A DNA stretch of 33,756 nucleotides from contig JAAVTG010000674.1 of NCBI GenBank assembly GCA_011947345.1, forward strand, positions 1-33,756, written 5' to 3'. This DNA is from Phytophthora quininea (Eukaryota > Oomycota > Peronosporomycetes > Peronosporales > Peronosporaceae). The notes under the pieces were generated by a model, which was given only the letters and a program-made list of their open reading frames with translations, did no database searches and was not told where the DNA came from. This document shows positions 10,532 through 21,167 of the stretch, piece after piece. Position numbers and translations under genes: made by a program. Each line of letters begins with the position of its first letter. Position 1 is the first letter of the stretch.

Positions 10532-11481
10532 ATGCCGCGCTTCCGGCTGGAAAGCGACGGCGACGCAGAGATGACCGTGCCACAGCCCATATATGAGTAT
10601 ATTGGGCCTCCAAAGTTAGCGGAGTGGGATCAAGCTTCACTGGTGAAGTGGCGCAGGGCTCGAGCGCAGTACGAGACGTACATTCGGGAGCGGTGTGAAA
10701 CAACGGGCGAGGACTACGAGGTTGTGGTGCGAAGCGTGCGCTACGCCATAGATCCAGAGTTGTTGAAGTTCTTGGCAACGTACGAGATCGGCAAAGATGA
10801 AGAGCTAATTACCGATGACGACATTATGACCAAGGTCAAGGAGAGATGCGATACGACTAATCGCGATTTCTTGGCTAACCCCTCCGCACTGTTCGCTCAA
10901 CAATTGAAAGTGGACTTGTTGATCAAGGACGTGCCCGATAGAGTGTCTAGATACTTCAGGCAGTTCGAGAAAATTATTGCGGACAATGGTTTTCAGGAGC
11001 ATCTAGGACGAGGTTCACCGACAGACGATAACTACGTAGCACGCATGAAGCAGCGGACCAAGATTTTGGTAGATAACCTCGCACCGCCCATGATACGTGA
11101 CGAAATCAAAGGAATGCTGGAACTAGTAAAGTTTCGACACATCAGGATCAACGATCAATTGCTGTACAAGTTGATCCTGGAGCGCGCTGAGCTGCAGCAG
11201 CTATTCTTCAACAGATTCCGAAAGCAGGACGCGGAGGCAGCTGCCAGGCCAAGCACTCGCAAGGGTGGAAGACCCGAAACTACAGCAAGTAGTAAGCGAG
11301 CGCCAGCTCATGCTACAAAAGAGGGCAAAGCAAAACCGAGCGCAACTGAGCCGGCCTCGACAAAGCCTGCCGCACCAGCGCCAAAACAGCCACCACCACG
11401 GGATGGGTGTTTACATTGCAAGGAGATCACTGGATGAGAGATTGCCCGACCGCCACGGCAGAAGATAAGGAAACTGCGTGA
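10532..11481 (+). pseudogene. gag: gag polyprotein of the gypsy element, shifted at the zinc knuckle
   Basis: Capsid/nucleocapsid-like protein of the retrotransposon, which would package its RNA in cytoplasmic particles. The ATG at 10532 opens a frame to the stop at 11437. It begins MPRFRLESDGDAEM and has an alpha-rich capsid region (residues ~30-240, e.g. YFRQFEKIIADNG, ILERAELQQLFFNRF). A Lys/Ala/Pro-rich linker follows. The terminal nucleic-acid-binding knuckle starts CLHCK in this frame. Its His and last Cys (DHWMRDCP) are in another frame, so about one base is out of place near 11428. The second frame ends at the TGA at 11479-11481. The spacing appears to be CX2CX3HX4C, one residue shorter than the usual retroviral knuckle. 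Confidence 0.8.
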
Positions 11482-11601
11482 ACATCGCAGAAAACCAAGA
11501 CCACGAAAGTAAAACGTGCCGCCGTTCGCCGCCACCACGAGCATGAACATGGCGAAGAGCGCAAGCCGGCCGTCAAAGATTCTGACGAAGATGATTACAC
11601 G

Positions 11602-12243
11602 GTGCTGATCAATGGAGTGGTAGAGCTATCAATGTGTCCCGACACAGGAGCAGATAAGTCAATCCTTCCGGCTACAGCAATCACGCAGATTCAAGCGATG
11701 GGACGTACGCTTGAGGTTAAGAAGCTGCCAGTTCCAGAACCAGTAGAAGGGCTCGGCGGCAAAATTACCATGTGTCATACAGGCACCCAGATCGACGTGC
11801 AGATCAGAACGTCGGCAGGCCCAGTCAATCTGTACAAGCTGGACTGTTTGATAGTCGAGGACGAGAAGCAGTTCTTGCTGGGCAAAATGGTGATGAAGCG
11901 CCTAGGTATCGATGTCAAGCGGGCATTTGAACAGTTAGCCAATACTAGCATTGAGCTCAACCACGATGACTTACCTGATGAGCCCGAAGTTGGAGCAATA
12001 GTCGACGAGGAGATCGAGCAAGAGCTCGAACGCATGTGTGCAGAAGTCAGCGCAGTGCTGAAAGATGACCAGTACACGGAGTTTCGGGATGATGTTATCA
12101 AGCTTAGCAGGGAGTTTAAACGGCTGTGGAGAACCAAGATCGGGCCGGATGAACCAGCGCTGGTGGAGCCACTCGTAGTAACCTTGAAGAAAGAAGAGGA
12201 ATCGGTACGCTGCAAACCGCGCAGATACCCCCAGCCCAGCTAA
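11602..12243 (+). pseudogene. pol: Aspartic protease and linker of the gypsy pol
   Basis: Retroviral-type aspartic protease that would process the polyprotein. The catalytic triplet is in MCPDTGADKSILP near the start, followed by the flap-like region and the C-terminal FLLGKMVMKRLGID. An acidic linker runs to RCKPRRYPQPS, the usual lead-in to reverse transcriptase. The frame then stops at 12243, and the reverse transcriptase continues in another frame with LKFLDEHVAQLLKYGFV, so about one base is missing near 12238. The true start lies upstream in the same polyprotein; 11602 is only a convenient in-frame point (GTG). Confidence 0.8.
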
Positions 12244-14096
12244 AATTTCTCGATGAGCACGTCGCTCAGTTGCTAAAATATGGATTCGTAAGGAAGAACA
12301 ATCTCAGCAAATGGGCCTCCAACGCTGTGCCTGTACAGAAAGCAGATAGCAAAGATGAATTCCGCGTGACCAACAACTACATCAAGGTGAACAGCAAGAC
12401 AGTACCTATCGCTGGGACGATGCCACACTTTACGATCATCCTGAAGTTTGTTGCCGGTGTCAAATTCATTGCAAAGTTTGATATGTTCAAAGGCTTCTGG
12501 CAGATAATGCTTGCCGAAGAATGCCAAGAAATGTTCAGCTTTATGACTCAGGATGGAGTTTACACACCAACGCGGGTACCGCAGGGTGCAACGGATTCTC
12601 CACTGCACTTCCAGAACCAAATGCAGACGGTCTACAGGCTGCTATTGTACAAGGGCGCTCTCATTTGGATCGACGACATCATAATCTACGGCAGAACGGA
12701 AGAAGAGTTTCTGGCCAACCTTAGGATGTTTTACGAGCTAACCGCCAAGTACCGCTTGAAACTCAATGCAAAGAAGAGCGTCCTCATGGCGTTTGAAGTA
12801 TCCTGGTGCGGCCGAATTATTGACGGACAAGGAGTTCGTCAAGACCCAGAGCGTCTGTCAGCTTTGGTATCGCTACCGCTACCGCAAACAGCAGCCGACC
12901 TACAACGATTTCTATGCGCCTGTAATTGGATTCGCGAGAGTATCGTGGACTTCGCTCGAGTATTTGAGCCGATGCAGTCTAAGTTGAATAGCGCCTTGGA
13001 GAATCGCAGCATGAACAAATACTCAGCTAAAGCAGTATCTCTGACTTGGAGTGACAGTGAACGAACAGCATACTCGCAAGCGCTGCAAAGCATCGCAGCT
13101 TCCGCTAAGCTCTATTTTCCTGAAGATGAGGCCACAATTTGCTTGTTGACCGATGCCAGTGACTATGGCTGGTCAATAATCCTGACCCAAGTACGCAAAT
13201 GGAAGCAGGATACCGCTGTTGAAGATCAGGAGCACGAACTACTCATCTGTCAGGGTGGCGTCTTCCGAGGAGCACAAATTCACTGGTCTGTAGTAGAGAA
13301 AGAGGCCTACCCAGTGATTAGAGCCTGCATCTCGCTCGACTATATTTTGGAGAGAGAAGGAGGGTTCAAGGCATTTTGCGATCATTCAAACCTAATCCAA
13401 ATATTCTCTCCATCGGAGGATGTCAAGAAACACACGCGGGGAAAACTACTTAGATGGGCGCTGCGTATGTCGTGTTTAAGATACACGATAGAACATATTG
13501 ATGGCGAGCGAAATTTGTGGGCCGACATCGTCTCAAGATGGTTGCCGACTGGATCCGCGCAGGAAAATACTGTCGTACAGGTAAAAGCAGCTCGAGTACA
13601 GAGCCAAACCACCTTATCCAGACTCAGACCGCTTCAAGACGATGCATTCGAATGGCCAACTCTCGAAGCAATCAAGAAAGCCCAGCATGCAGCCGAAACC
13701 CCAAGCGCAGAGTTTGCAGTGAACGAACAATGCGTATGGACAGCAGCAGGTAAAATTTGGCTGCCATCAAGCGATGAAAACCTGATCTTACGAGTGATGA
13801 TCACGGCTCACTGCGGAACTCGAGCTCACCGTGGAGTAGACGCTATACTGCAACTACTCGAGGATGAATTTGTGATCGATAATGTGCGGATTCGTGTGGA
13901 AAATTTCGTATCACAGTGCTTGCTCTGTAAGCATGTGAAAGGAGGAAAGCTGATTCAACGTCCATGGAACAGCACGCACACAGCTACCAGGCGCAACGAA
14001 CTTCTCCACATGGATTTCTTGTATATGGGTAAAAGTTACGGGGCCGCGCAATATTGCTTGTACTTAAAGATGATCTGTCACACTACTGTGAGCTAG
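12241..14096 (+). pseudogene. pol: Reverse transcriptase, RNase H and integrase N-terminus of the gypsy pol
   Basis: About 615 codons are open. Reverse transcriptase motifs come in order: FRVTNNYIKVNSKT, FDMFKGFWQ (~12478), VPQGATDSP (~12586) and the active site WIDDIIIYG (~12666), with W in place of the usual Y of YVDD/YIDD. RNase H follows with LLTDASDYGW (~13144) and HIDGERNLWADIVSRW (~13500). The integrase zinc-binding region has HCGTRAHRG and CLLCKHVKGG (~13810-13945). The first catalytic Asp of the integrase core is in LLHMDFLYMGKSYG (~14001). The frame closes at 14096 after a shift near 14075. Confidence 0.9.
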
Positions 14097-15109
14097 TAGC
14101 ATGCGAGAGTGCAAACGGTTTAGTGGCAGCATCTGCAGTCCTAGACTGGTACAAGAGATTCGGTTTACCCGAGATGTGAGTCTCGGATAACGGATCTCAC
14201 TTCCGCAACACGCTCATGGAGGATCTAAAGAGCAGACTGGGATCGCAGCAGCGCTTTGGCTCAATGGAACTGCAGAGAGAGTCAATCGGGATATCCTCCA
14301 AGTCGTTCGCGTATTGCTGCTCGAGTTTCAACTGGACTCGAGGAACTGGGAGTTTTTGTTGCCTGTCGTGCAATCAAATCTCAACCAAACCCCAGTTCGA
14401 TCGCTCATGGGAAAATCTTCCATGGAAGTTTTCACTGGACTACAACGTGACCCGGTGATCAACGTGATTTTGAAACCCAGTCCACGAGCAGGAGCATTTG
14501 AAGTTGTTCAAGGGTCTACAGACTCCTCCGCTGCCCAACTTGAAGCTCTTCGTTCGAGTCTTCAAGAGCTGCACGCAGACGTAGTAGATGCAAAGAGCGC
14601 CGACGTCTCCAACAACAAGCAGCGAAGAAGGGCCGAGAATGCACCTTCTCCGTTGGAGATTTTGTGCTTTGGTCAAGGGCAGACCCCGAATGTCAGGCCA
14701 GAAGCTGATGGTTCGATGGGTGGGGCCCTTTCGAATCGTCGAAGAACTCCCGACCAGCTTCATGATTGAGCATTTGCTTACGGGTGAAAACTTCGACGTG
14801 CACGCCATAAGACTGAAACACTACGCAGACAGCATGCTCGAGGTGACAGAAGAACTAAAGCATCACGTCGCACTTCAGGGTATCAACCTTGGTGTTCGAG
14901 CAGTATACAAAGGAAGATACAATCGCCGAACCAAGGAATGGGAGCTGCTAGTAAGCTGGAAAGGCTTAGAAGACACTGAAGATTCGTGGGAAGCATTCGA
15001 CAGCATCTACAAAGCAGCGGCAGAATTGGTGACAGCATACGTGGACAACTGCAGCGACAACGGCATCAAGAAACACTTGAAAACCATCCAACAGGACAAT
15101 CAGGTGTAG
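14075..15109 (+). pseudogene. pol: Integrase core and chromodomain of the gypsy pol, in several frames
   Basis: This continues the integrase in other frames. ACESANGLVAASAVLDWY leads to a TGA at 14177-14179, apparently replacing Trp, then VSDNGSHFRN with the second catalytic Asp. The segment before the catalytic Glu has lost bases near 14245. Reading resumes with LNGTAERVNRDIL (third acidic residue) and NLNQTPVRSLMGKSSMEVF. Two more shifts (about 14630 and 14700) lead to MVRWVGPFRIVEELP. A chromodomain follows at about 14890-15060 (AVYKGRYNRR, LLVSWKGLEDTEDSWEAF) and the stop is at 15107-15109. Chromodomains are thought to steer integration towards marked chromatin. Confidence 0.85.
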
Positions 15110-15119
15110 TCAAGTCTTC

Positions 15120-15124
15120 GGGGG
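15120..15124 (+). other. Polypurine tract
   Basis: A GGGGG run (in CTTCGGGGGCAG) sits just before the right LTR and after the chromodomain stop. This is the expected place for plus-strand priming. It is short but in the form usual for plant-like and oomycete gypsy elements. Confidence 0.6.
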
Positions 15125-15127
15125 CAG

Positions 15128-15292
15128 TGTGGCGCAGGAACATTCCCAGACTTGAAACACCTCCAGAAACAACCGCAGAGAGCAACCGCTAGAGCGGTTG
15201 CCAACGACTAGAGCAGCAGCAGTTGTAACCATCGCAACCTTAAACCTCTAATGCACTCACTATTGAATTCGCCTTCAGCCCAAGAAACCACA
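15128..15292 (+). repeat. Right LTR of the gypsy element
   Basis: 165 bp, TGTGGCGCAGG to AACCACA, with two substitutions from the left LTR and no indel when aligned from TG to CA. Confidence 0.93.
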
Positions 15293-15297
15293 AACTG
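15293..15297. repeat. Target-site duplication of the LTR element, right copy
   Basis: AACTG, identical to 10300-10304. Confidence 0.85.
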
Positions 15298-17345
15298 TGT
15301 CTCTGAGAGCCCTTCAACATCTCCTAGACGACCTGCAAACGCATCGAGAATGAGTTGGCGATGGTTTTAGAGAACCCGGGAGACAAAGCGACAGTAGGAG
15401 CTGACCTAGGCTGCACGCGAGCTTGCATAGACTGTGTTACCGCGGATCTCATCGGCCTCGGCAAGATCAGCAGTAGAGCTCTCCATTGCTCCAAGTGGTC
15501 TCCACCGATGTGCTGGAGGCAGGTTGTGCATAGTCGCTTGTTTCTACCAATACTTGTGCCGCGGACAGAATGTCCTGCAAAAATTACATCAAATTTTCGG
15601 TTACAGACTCAAATAATACTACGTTTGTATACCACCAACGCTTTAAATGATTTCGGTTTGGAAAATTCAGGACCGCAAGTCATTGTCCTACAAAATCTGG
15701 AGAATGACTATTTTGTATTTGCCACGAAATTGACAATAAGACTATCGTCTCCCTACGACTAGTCGTTTTACTCAATACTGATCATTACCATTCTTACCTT
15801 AATTTTTGCTGTTTAGAACGTATAGCACACATTTCGCACGCTGTTAGTCATATTGTAGTAATATTATTAATGCTGAGGTGTATTGTTACTGGACTAATAA
15901 CCTATTTTCTATTAACCCTTTCACACTCTCAGACTGAGGCTGCAGGAAAAAGTAGGCCCCTTAGCTCCACCGGACTTCTTGCTCTTCGCGTGAGTTATCC
16001 CTTTTGGCATGTCATTATGCGCACTGCACCTTCTCAGCCCTGGGTTCCCTCTGGAGTCGCCGTCACAAAATACCACAGCAGACTTAAAGATTTAGTTGAT
16101 GCTGCAATGCGGGGCGTTTTCAACAGAGCGCAACACGCTGCGTGTTTCCATGGTCATCGCCCATTGCCGTTGTCCTGGGGGAGAGGACGCAATTGCGTTA
16201 ACACCATCTTGAAAATTCCGACAAAACATTGCCTAAGCAACTTCGATACGGTGGACGGTGTCAAAATTGTATCATAGATCTTATCCAGACGCACTCTCAA
16301 GATTGCATAGAGTATTTGGCGCTCACACAGCTCTATACCATGGTTGTATCGTCGCTATCAATCAGATCGGCGCTATTCTACGCCTTCATGAAATTAATCA
16401 AATTTATCAGTGGAAAACGCGAAAATGTCCTCCTCCTGAGAATCGACATGTTCCTCGTGCAGATTCGCAAAGCTAGCTAGTTTTACATCCACGCTCACAT
16501 CTGTTGTGCTATTGGGCAATCCCAGACAAAGTGAACCAAAGCTGGTTGCTGTATTCCGCAGCGCGTCGTGTGGGAACAGCCCGGTGCCTTTATTTCTGTG
16601 ATGCAACGCGTGTAGCTTTAGTGTAAAGCGAAAAACACGTTGGTAGGGAGTGGCTTCACTGACACGCTTACCACTTGTTGTGCGCGTGCTTTTGCTACCC
16701 CCGCTTTGTCATTACATCACGTTTCAAACGCGCTTTAGTCATCATCCAACATCGTTTTCCAATCAACACAACTGCCATCCGAATTGTCCAGGCATGGAGT
16801 GTGATCCACACGGTGCGCTCAAGCTCTTCAAAGAAGTAGCAATTTCCTTCACCACAAGCGGTAGAGGCCCACGGCGGAAGATAGTTAGAGTGCCAGCGTC
16901 CGAGAGGTGTATTACTACTGCTGCGTGTAGGGCTACAACACTAAACTCGTGAGCGGATCTTTCAGCTGATACAACGCGATGACTCGACTAGGTTCGTGGC
17001 GAGAAAGTACTGTCGGGGACATTACCAGCAGCACCAAAAGAAACTCTCGCCATTGATGAGCAAGAGCCGATTGAAAAGGATACTCGAACCTGGTGGAATT
17101 CAAGTGTGCCATACCCTTCTGCAACCATTTCCAGCTAGCCACTTCACCAATTGTAGTTGTCGGGGGGATCAGAAGCCCAAACCGCTTGGGTAGACTGTTA
17201 TCGAGGCAGCCTCCACGAAAGTATGAAATATCCTTCAATCGTAGATGGTTCACACTCTCCTCGGCAAGCCCCCCTCCCCCAAAAGCCATTTTTTGTGTAA
17301 GGGGGCAAAATGTTATAGTTGGACACAAGTCATATGGAGATGATG
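15298..17345. other. Unassigned sequence to the right of the LTR element
   Basis: Open frames up to 135 codons occur on both strands (for example 15355-15762 and 17328-16933), none with a motif I recognise. The first few hundred bases should be the far side of the Crypton remnant, since the LTR element split one locus, but I could not confirm Crypton N-terminal coding there. Base composition turns AT-rich around 15590-16000. Confidence 0.4.
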
Positions 17346-17760
17346 TTAAGAGGATCGGACCGGGTTGAGGATCGTCTCCGTTGCCTCACTCGAATACAAC
17401 AAATAATGTTGATCTAACCCCGCTTGTACATTTGTGGTGTAGCGGGATTTATCGAAATCCGCTTCCACTGCGCCCAGATACTGACTAACGGAGGGGTACT
17501 CCAATATCCGTGGGGATGCTGAAGTGTGCTCACCTTTTGTACCCGTCGGCGGGCTGGATCTGCTCTTCGGGTGCTTCGAGGATGCTTGATCTATAAAGAT
17601 CGAATATCTTGGCAGAGCGGGGAAGGTCAGGAGCAGCGTGAGAATCTTCACTCTGCGTCCTGGAGTAGTTACCAGACCAGTAATCGCTTGGATCTTGGAT
17701 CCAGGTGGGAGTTGCCTTGAGGGGTGTGTTGTCTTCCTTTCCCTTACCCGACGCTTCCAA
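17346..17760 (-). other. Possible coding remnant on the minus strand, unidentified
   Basis: Two overlapping minus-strand frames (17760-17530 and 17651-17346) read as plausible protein: WIQDPSDYWSGNYSRTQSED in the first and SVSQYLGAVEADFDKSRYTT in the second. They could be one protein split by a shift, perhaps from a retroelement gag, but I cannot name a family. The stretch lies inside the GATC-dense patch. Confidence 0.25.
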
Positions 17761-17920
17761 TAGCGTGATCTTGGGGGGTTGAGGGTAGATCAGTCGTCCT
17801 GACCAAGTAGTAACTCCAGTAAACCTCGGATCCGCACTTGGTCCTGTGGATCCAGGCTGCGTGTAGATCTGGTCAATATACTATCCAGATCACCCGAGCA
17901 CTGCTTGATCCGTAGTGATC
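17353..17920. other. GATC-dense patch
   Basis: The palindrome GATC occurs 16 times in 568 bases (17353, 17370, 17411, 17557, 17588, 17598, 17691, 17698, 17767, 17788, 17829, 17849, 17866, 17888, 17907, 17917). About two are expected at even base composition. The last ten are within 230 bases. No unit repeats around them in a way that explains the density. Confidence 0.6.
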
Positions 17921-18236
17921 CCAACTAGAGAATGTAATCCGATAAAAACCGAATTTCGGATTGCCCTTTCTGCAGCATTCGAATCAGACCTGTTAGAATC
18001 CCTTTCAAACCGAGTCAATCTGGTTTAAATCTGGTTGAAAACGATTGCATTCACATTCATTTTTACAGTATATCCTTTCCAATTTCATGGTAAAAGGAAT
18101 CCGTAAAGAAAGGTCATACAGATACAGAGGTTCTTATCTACGCGTAATTGGTTGAAAACGAGAGGATTTTGACCAGTAACATCTCAATTTTTCATACATA
18201 ATATTTTATATACTTTAGGAGAATAGATCGCATAGA
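17921..18236. other. No recognisable gene
   Basis: AT-richer stretch before the aminotransferase remnant, with no promoter element or open frame that I can support. Confidence 0.5.
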
Positions 18237-18880
18237 ATGTCAGAGGTGGTCACCATTTACGGAGAGAACGCCAAGAACGATAGTACGCACCACGACGAGG
18301 TCATGCCGACGCGCATGCACCAGAGCTTCGCGTCGCTGCCGGAGATGTACGAGCGCGCGCTGACAGTGAACGGGTTTTCCAAGTCGCACGCAATGCCAGG
18401 TCTGCGTATCGGGTACCTGGCGGTGCCCAAGTACTTCAAGCAGGTGTGCGCGAAGCTGCAGGGCAGCTTGTGCGCGAGCTTGGTGAGCCAGGCCTCAGCG
18501 GTGGAGGCGATGAAGCAAGCTCGAGATGGAGTGCGTGGTGCAGAAGACGCCGACTATGAGCGAGACGCTGTCCATCATGGACGCGAAGCGCAAGTACATC
18601 GTGAAGCGGCTGCAGGCGATACCGCAACTGGTTTTCGCGTACCCGATGTCGGCGTTCTACGTGTTCCTGGACCTGGTGTCGTACTTCGAAGGGAGGCAAG
18701 GACAAGAGCGAGATGATGAAGGACGCGGACGACTACTGCGAGTACTTGCTGCGCCACTACCACGTGGCTTTGGTGCCGGGCTCGGCTTTCAGCATCTAGA
18801 ACGGCCTACGCATCTCGTTCGTGTGCTCGCAGGAGACGACCGTGCAGGCTCTGGACGCGCTAGAGTAGTTACTGGCTGCG
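18237..18880 (+). pseudogene. Aminotransferase (PLP fold type I) domain, C-terminal half only
   Basis: Remnant of an aspartate-aminotransferase-like enzyme that would swap amino groups between amino and keto acids using pyridoxal phosphate. The PLP-lysine motif is clear in [18 protein letters not shown] (Lys near 18382). It is preceded by [13 protein letters not shown] and followed by [15 protein letters not shown]. After a shift near 18520 come [20 protein letters not shown] and [12 protein letters not shown]. Another shift leads to EYLLRHYHVALVPGSAFSI, NGLRISFVCSQETTVQALDALE and LLAAL. TAG stops at 18797 and 18866 fall where Gln fits. The N-terminal ~200 residues are missing upstream. The end runs into an Ala/Ser/Thr-rich stretch and then the N-terminus of a second such domain. 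Confidence 0.8.
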
Positions 18881-18988
18881 TTGGTATCTACGCCAGTGGC
18901 CGGTGGTGCGACTTCGGCGGCCGCGTCGACGTCTGCGGTCAGCAGTGGTGCGGCCATCACACGCTCCGTTCAACGCGGACGACGGAGA

Positions 18989-19490
18989 AGTACCCGCAGT
19001 ACCCTTTGCTGAGCAAGATAACCGCGTCCAAGACGGTGGTGATCAACGGCATCGCGAAGCAGCTGGAGGCGGAGGGCAAGCAAGCGTGGTCGCTGTGCGT
19101 CGGCGAGCCCGACTTCGCTCCTGCGGAGCGCGTGCTGAACGCGGGCGAGGAGGTGCTGAAGTAGGGCAAGGTCGAGCGCACTGCCGAGACGGGCACACCG
19201 GAGCTGCGCAAGCTGATCGCGCAGTACCTGGAGGCGTGCAAGGGCATCAAATACGATGAGATGACGGAGATGTTGGTGTCGAACAGCTACCCGGGGATAG
19301 CTAACAGAATATCACTGATCCTGCAGACCAAGCTGCCAGAGAACTACCTGGTTGCCCCTGGAAAACGACCTGGTGGCGTACCTGAGCGTGACGGTGCTGG
19401 TGGTTTACAACTCTGAGCATACTGGCCACCCACTCTCTGAGTAGCTGAACTAGATCGCTGTGATGCTGCGCAAGGCCACACCGTGTGGTG
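18989..19490 (+). pseudogene. Second aminotransferase domain, N-terminal half, with internal deletion
   Basis: This is the N-terminal part of the same enzyme family, directly after the C-terminus of the previous domain. It reads YPLLSKITASKTVVING, then the substrate loop WSLCVGEPDFAPAERVL (GEPDF is the family hallmark), GTPELRKLIAQYLEA and MLVSNSYPGI. About 25 residues are then missing, and homology resumes with LPENYLVAP. After a shift comes SVTVLVVYNSEHTGHPLSE, corresponding to the NPxNPTG region. TAG stops at 19162, 19442 and 19451 each stand where Gln fits (LK-GKVER, SE-LN-IAVML). There is no PLP lysine in this piece. The frame joining it to the previous domain is open through an Ala/Ser linker (about 18881-18965) and then shifts. 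Confidence 0.72.
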
Positions 19491-19940
19491 CACAATGTAT
19501 TAGAATTGAGGTGGGCCCACACAAGGGTGCCGGCGGTGTAAGTTGCACGCAGGGCGGTGCCATAACATTCCACGCACGCCGCAGGACCAACTGCAGGAGG
19601 CGTAATGCTTTGTAAAACACGCCACACATGATGGACATATACGATCGATCGTGGAGGGTGTAGTCACTACACTGTAGTGCTGCTCGTGGAAGAGGAGATC
19701 GACAGCTATGGGGACGACGCCAAGTTCAATGAACGGGCGCACTGGGCCAGCCATGGCTTCATTGGAGCCACTCCAGGAAGAAGGCCAGTGCGACTTGCAG
19801 GGCCAAGTAAGACAAGAACCAGCCGCCCATCACTCTCTTTACGTTAAGAACACTGCTGCCGACTCTCAAGTTGAAGCCAAGTTGAGTCCAAGGCGATGAC
19901 CCAGGCCGTTGTTGTCTCTCAATTAAAGCTAACAGAGGGC
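19491..19940. other. No recognisable gene
   Basis: Short overlapping minus-strand frames (19754-19500, 19638-19450) show no motif. The stretch lies between the aminotransferase remnant and the next unidentified gene. Confidence 0.4.
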
Positions 19941-21051
19941 TCCATATCGGTAGCGAAGATCGAAAGCAGGAAGGGCGCGAAGCGGAAAACTCTCTCGTGG
20001 TTTCGCTGGTGACACATAAGAAGGGAGAGAAGGACTCAGTGGAGGAGGTTACCCCGTCCAGTAATGAGCTCGGGGAAACCCTAACGACAGGCAGTACTGC
20101 GTGTGGAGATCTTACAGCAGCAGAAGCTTCTGGATGCTAGAAACAATGCTGCTTCTTTCTTACCCCCCTCACAACGAAGAAGACGACAAGTCTAGCAGAC
20201 ACAAACGAAAACTTGAGATGAACAAGAAGACTTCACCTAGCAGCAAAGCGGCAACTAGTGGCAAGTCACCCAGCAGCAGCGCTGCGCAGTCGTCCTTCAT
20301 AAGTGAAGTAGACAAGAAATAGCTACACGAAGTTGAAGCTGTCTCGTTCCGTGAGCAGCTGCGCCAGACGCATGAAAAGAATAAATACTTCTTCGATAGG
20401 AAAAAATGTTCAAGCGCGAACCATTAAGCGCAGCAGCAGTGATGATAGTTCGATTGAGATCTGTTATGACGAAGGAGAGGAGAGTGGAGGAGCCAAGCAG
20501 AGTGGTGGTGGGAGCTGGAGTAAACAACTCTCACTTTTTACTTACTCCACCGTTGAAAACGTGGATATTGAATACCCTGCTCTACCGAAGAAGAGTCTTC
20601 CAGTTGACGCCGAGATTATCGATGCTGATGCATTATCTGATAGCAACGTGCTTAATGAACTGGCTCAAGACAGCGTCAAACGGACAAGTGATTAAGGAGT
20701 CGGTTCTGCGAGTTTTGGATGTTTCCGGAGCACCTTGTTCCCCTTGTCAGCCATGACAACGTGGTCGATATTACTATTGTGGACGATCGTGTTGACCGTC
20801 TGGTAACGGAGACGGAGACAATAACTACGGAAACGGAGGAGCAGCTCATCGAGGAGCTTGTAGACGTACACGGTATGCGTGAGAAACATGTTCGTGAATT
20901 GCTTGCGGGACTTGAGCAGGCCAAAGCTAAGCGGCTGGATCGCGTACAGAATCTCTCGTTAATGGATCGCTATACGCTAGTGAATGCAAGCAGGGATCGA
21001 GAAAAAACATTGACATTGTTACATTGCAAAAATTGTTCTCCACAATATTGA
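19941..21051 (+). pseudogene. Unidentified Ser/Lys/Glu-rich gene, broken into several frames
   Basis: I do not recognise the product. Protein-like text runs along the plus strand in successive frames. First come GSEDRKQEGREAENSLVVSL and EKDSVEEVTPSSNELGETLT. From 20101 follows a basic Ser-rich part (SSRHKRKLEMNKKTSPSSK) to a TAG at 20320-20322, with LHEVEAVSFREQLRQTHEKN continuing in the same frame. A frame from 20333 carries KRSSSDDSSIEICYDEGEES. The frame 20719-21051 has an acidic, helix-prone tail (VTETETITTETEEQLIEELV, REKHVRELLAGLEQAKAKRL). About 370 residues overall, no membrane segment, charged and low-complexity. It might be a nuclear or chromatin-type protein, but that is a guess from composition. 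Confidence 0.45.
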
Positions 21052-21167
21052 TTGTGGCGACCTCGTCCAATATTACCAGGATCGTAATGGCAGCTAGCAA
21101 CTTCTACTCGACGCTACTCGTACTCTTCAGGCTCAACTTCGCTATCTTCTCATGCTACCCTCTCTGC

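Larger units (their letters stand above)
10305..15292 (+). mobile_element. Chromodomain Ty3/gypsy LTR retrotransposon, 4,988 bp, nested in the Crypton remnant
   Basis: This is a complete LTR element bounded by 165 bp LTRs (TG...CA) and AACTG target duplications. Internal order is primer site, gag with a zinc knuckle, aspartic protease, reverse transcriptase, RNase H, integrase, chromodomain, purine tract. This is the Ty3/gypsy chromovirus order. The LTRs differ at 2 of 165 positions, so the insertion is young. Yet the coding part carries at least six frameshifts and one in-frame TGA, so it could not move by its own proteins as written. It inserted into a minus-strand Crypton remnant. Confidence 0.93.
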
